A DNA stretch of 64,000 nt from Hyphomicrobiales bacterium (GTDB taxonomy: Bacteria > Pseudomonadota > Alphaproteobacteria > Rhizobiales > Rhizobiaceae), in NCBI GenBank assembly GCA_900470195.1, contig UEIJ01000001.1, forward strand, positions 248,001 to 312,000, written 5' to 3'. The notes below the pieces were generated by a model. That model was not told where the DNA came from and did no database searches. It saw nothing but the letters and a program-made list of their open reading frames with translations. Positions 62,693 through 64,000 of this stretch are shown piece after piece. Each line of letters starts with the position of its first letter. Position 1 is the first letter of the stretch. Position numbers and translations under genes: made by a program.

Positions 62693-63075
62693 TTTCCCAT
62701 TTTAAAAAGAGTTCCCGCTGACCGGCCCTTTACGGGTCTCGTTATCAACTCTTTTTTAACTAACGATGACAGGGGCCCTCCGGTCAAGGAAATTTCGTTC
62801 CCAAATTGAAACCGGCTGAGAAAAACAAGTGAAAGGCGAAATGATGCCCGCCTCACACAACTGCCGGAATTGTACCAACAGCTTGCCCCGAAAACCGCTT
62901 CGCACTTTTCGGGATGCCGGTTGCCTTGTCGCGCATCTTGCTCCGAAAACCGCTTCGTACTTTTTGGGATGCCGGTTGCCTTGTCGCGCATCTTGCCCCG
63001 AAAACCGCTTCGCACTTTTCGGGATGCGCGATAATCTCGGCCTCAAACGATTCCCTGTGCAGAAGTCCCGATATT
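62693..63075. other. Intergenic region upstream of dapE
   Basis: 383 bases that hold the tandem REP-like array and the presumed promoters of the transglutaminase-like gene and dapE. Open frames inside the array are repeat translations and not genes. Confidence 0.6.
62882..63030. repeat. Tandem 55-bp REP-like array, about 2.7 copies
   Basis: Units start CTTGCCCCGAAAACCGCTTC at 62882, 62937 and 62992. Each holds CCGAAAACCGCTTCG then CTTTTCGGGATG, the palindrome seen elsewhere in the window, followed in the first two units by CCGGTTGCCTTGTCGCGCAT. The second unit differs by a few bases. Confidence 0.85.
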
Positions 63076-64000
63076 ATGAGTTTAGCTGTCAATCCCGCCG
63101 AAAACCTCGCCACCCTGATCCGCTGCCCGTCCGTTACGCCCGCCGAAGGCGGCGCGCTGACGGCGCTGGAGGCGATGCTGAAGCCGATGGGGTTTTCCGT
63201 GGAACGGCCCGTCTTTCGCGACGCAGGCACGCCCGATATCGAAAACCTCTATGCGCGCAAGTCAGGCAATGGCCCGCATCTCATGTTCGCAGGCCACACC
63301 GATGTCGTGCCGCCCGGCAATGAAGGCGACTGGAAACATCCGCCCTTTTCCGCCGCCATCGAAGATGGCGTGATGTATGGTCGCGGCGCGGTGGACATGA
63401 AAGGCGGCGTCGCTTGTTTTGTCGCCGCGGTTGCGCGCCACATTGAAAAGCACGGCAGCATCAAGGGCAGCATTTCCTTTCTGATTACCGGCGACGAGGA
63501 AGGCCCTGCCATCAACGGCACGGTAAAGCTTCTCGACTGGGCGAAACAGCGCGGCGAAAGCTGGGATGCGTCCATCGTCGGCGAGCCGACCAATCCCAAT
63601 GCGCTTGGCGACATGATCAAGATCGGGCGGCGCGGCTCGCTTTCGGGTACGATTACCGTCCATGGCGTGCAGGGCCATGCCGCCTATCCGCATCTGGCTG
63701 AAAATCCGGTACGCGGCATCACAACGCTGGTCGACAGCCTGCTTTACCCGGCTTTCGACGAAGGCACCGCCGATTTTCAGGCCAGCAATCTGGAAGTCAC
63801 CACCATCGATGTGGCCAACAAGGCCACCAATGTCATTGCCAACAAGGCAACCGCCTCGTTCAACATTCGCTTCAACGACACATGGACGGCAGAAACCTTG
63901 CAGGCCGAAATCGCCGCACGCCTCGAAAAGGCCGCCCGCGACAATCGCCTGCGTCCCGGCCGCGAAACGCCGATCAATTATGAACTGACCTGGCGCGAGC
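63076..64000 (+). CDS. dapE: Succinyl-diaminopimelate desuccinylase, C-terminus beyond the right edge
   Basis: The visible 308 residues start MSLAVNPAENLATLIRCPSV. DapE is a di-zinc M20 hydrolase that releases succinate in lysine/meso-diaminopimelate synthesis. Metal-ligand segments are LMFAGHTDVVPPG, GRGAVDMKGGVACFV and ITGDEEGPAINGT with the catalytic Glu, and VGEPTNPNALGD. The dimerisation domain follows (VQGHAAYPHLAENPVRGITT). The family is ~395 residues, so about 90 are missing. It follows dapD in the same pathway. Confidence 0.95.
   Translation, partial: MSLAVNPAENLATLIRCPSVTPAEGGALTALEAMLKPMGFSVERPVFRDAGTPDIENLYARKSGNGPHLMFAGHTDVVPPGNEGDWKHPPFSAAIEDGVMYGRGAVDMKGGVACFVAAVARHIEKHGSIKGSISFLITGDEEGPAINGTVKLLDWAKQRGESWDASIVGEPTNPNALGDMIKIGRRGSLSGTITVHGVQGHAAYPHLAENPVRGITTLVDSLLYPAFDEGTADFQASNLEVTTIDVANKATNVIANKATASFNIRFNDTWTAETLQAEIAARLEKAARDNRLRPGRETPINYELTWRE

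Noticed and set aside
62882-63030. Regularly spaced 55-base repeats that might suggest a CRISPR array
   Set aside because: The spacers are themselves repeated, the units are contiguous palindromes of a type found singly elsewhere, and no cas gene is present.

Overview
The window looks like chromosomal DNA of Brucella (Rhizobiales, Alphaproteobacteria). Several proteins read as Brucella/Ochrobactrum types: D-aminopeptidase, DapD of 284 residues, ArgB, YidC and bS21 of 75 residues. Two loci carry octameric AGGGCAGT-type tandem repeats, a known hallmark of Brucella genomes. Intergenic spaces also hold rhizobial-type palindromes. Coding density is high and most genes are GC-rich. The clear exceptions are the AT-rich genes at 19010-19999, 26786-27490 and 58330-58683.

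Layout. 1-9.3 kb is amino-acid metabolism: a D-aminopeptidase cut by the left edge, a DUF72 protein, an acetolactate-synthase-like ThDP enzyme, a polar amino-acid binding protein, and a very large kinase-peptidase-aminotransferase fusion with a divergent Lrp/AsnC regulator. 9.3-15.8 kb is a complete branched-chain-amino-acid-type ABC importer plus a GMC oxidoreductase, divergent from a LysR regulator with a 10-bp perfect palindrome between them. 16-19 kb is the methionine importer metQ-metN-metI. 19-27.5 kb is mixed: an AT-rich family-90 glycosyltransferase, a TPR lipoprotein, rpsU, a membrane-linked hydrolase, a MaoC hydratase, a HAD phosphatase, an SAF-domain dehydrogenase and an exported ClpP-like protein. 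27.8-31.5 kb is the proton-translocating transhydrogenase operon, with an additional exported protein of unknown function inside it. 31.7-40.5 kb holds a cytochrome oxidase subunit IV, a FeeM-like acyltransferase, a GGDEF-EAL protein, an SDR divergent from a glutamine amidotransferase, a 2-hydroxyacid dehydrogenase, and LacI and MarR regulators. 40.7-46 kb holds a creatininase-family enzyme, VapBC, and a His-rich COG0523 metallochaperone-type GTPase with a Zur-box-like site followed by a WD40 protein. 46-50 kb includes msrPQ. 51.2-56.2 kb is the housekeeping block rpmH-rnpA-yidC-engB and argB. 56-64 kb holds an HAD nucleotidase, a DUF817 membrane protein, a LOG-family protein, dapD, two small exported paralogues, a transglutaminase-like protease, and the start of dapE at the right edge.

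The points most worth a second look are: the tri-domain fusion; octamer repeats that encode the C-termini of two convergent genes; a 40-bp copy of a gene's 3' end joined to a palindromic repeat at a shared CTCGAAG; the extra gene inside the pnt operon; the Zur-like box before the His-rich GTPase; two authentic-looking frameshifts (DUF1287 and GNAT genes); and several perfect operator-like dyads in divergent intergenic regions. I found no rRNA, tRNA, complete insertion sequence, prophage or CRISPR array. No single cluster stands out as an obviously new defence or mobile system.
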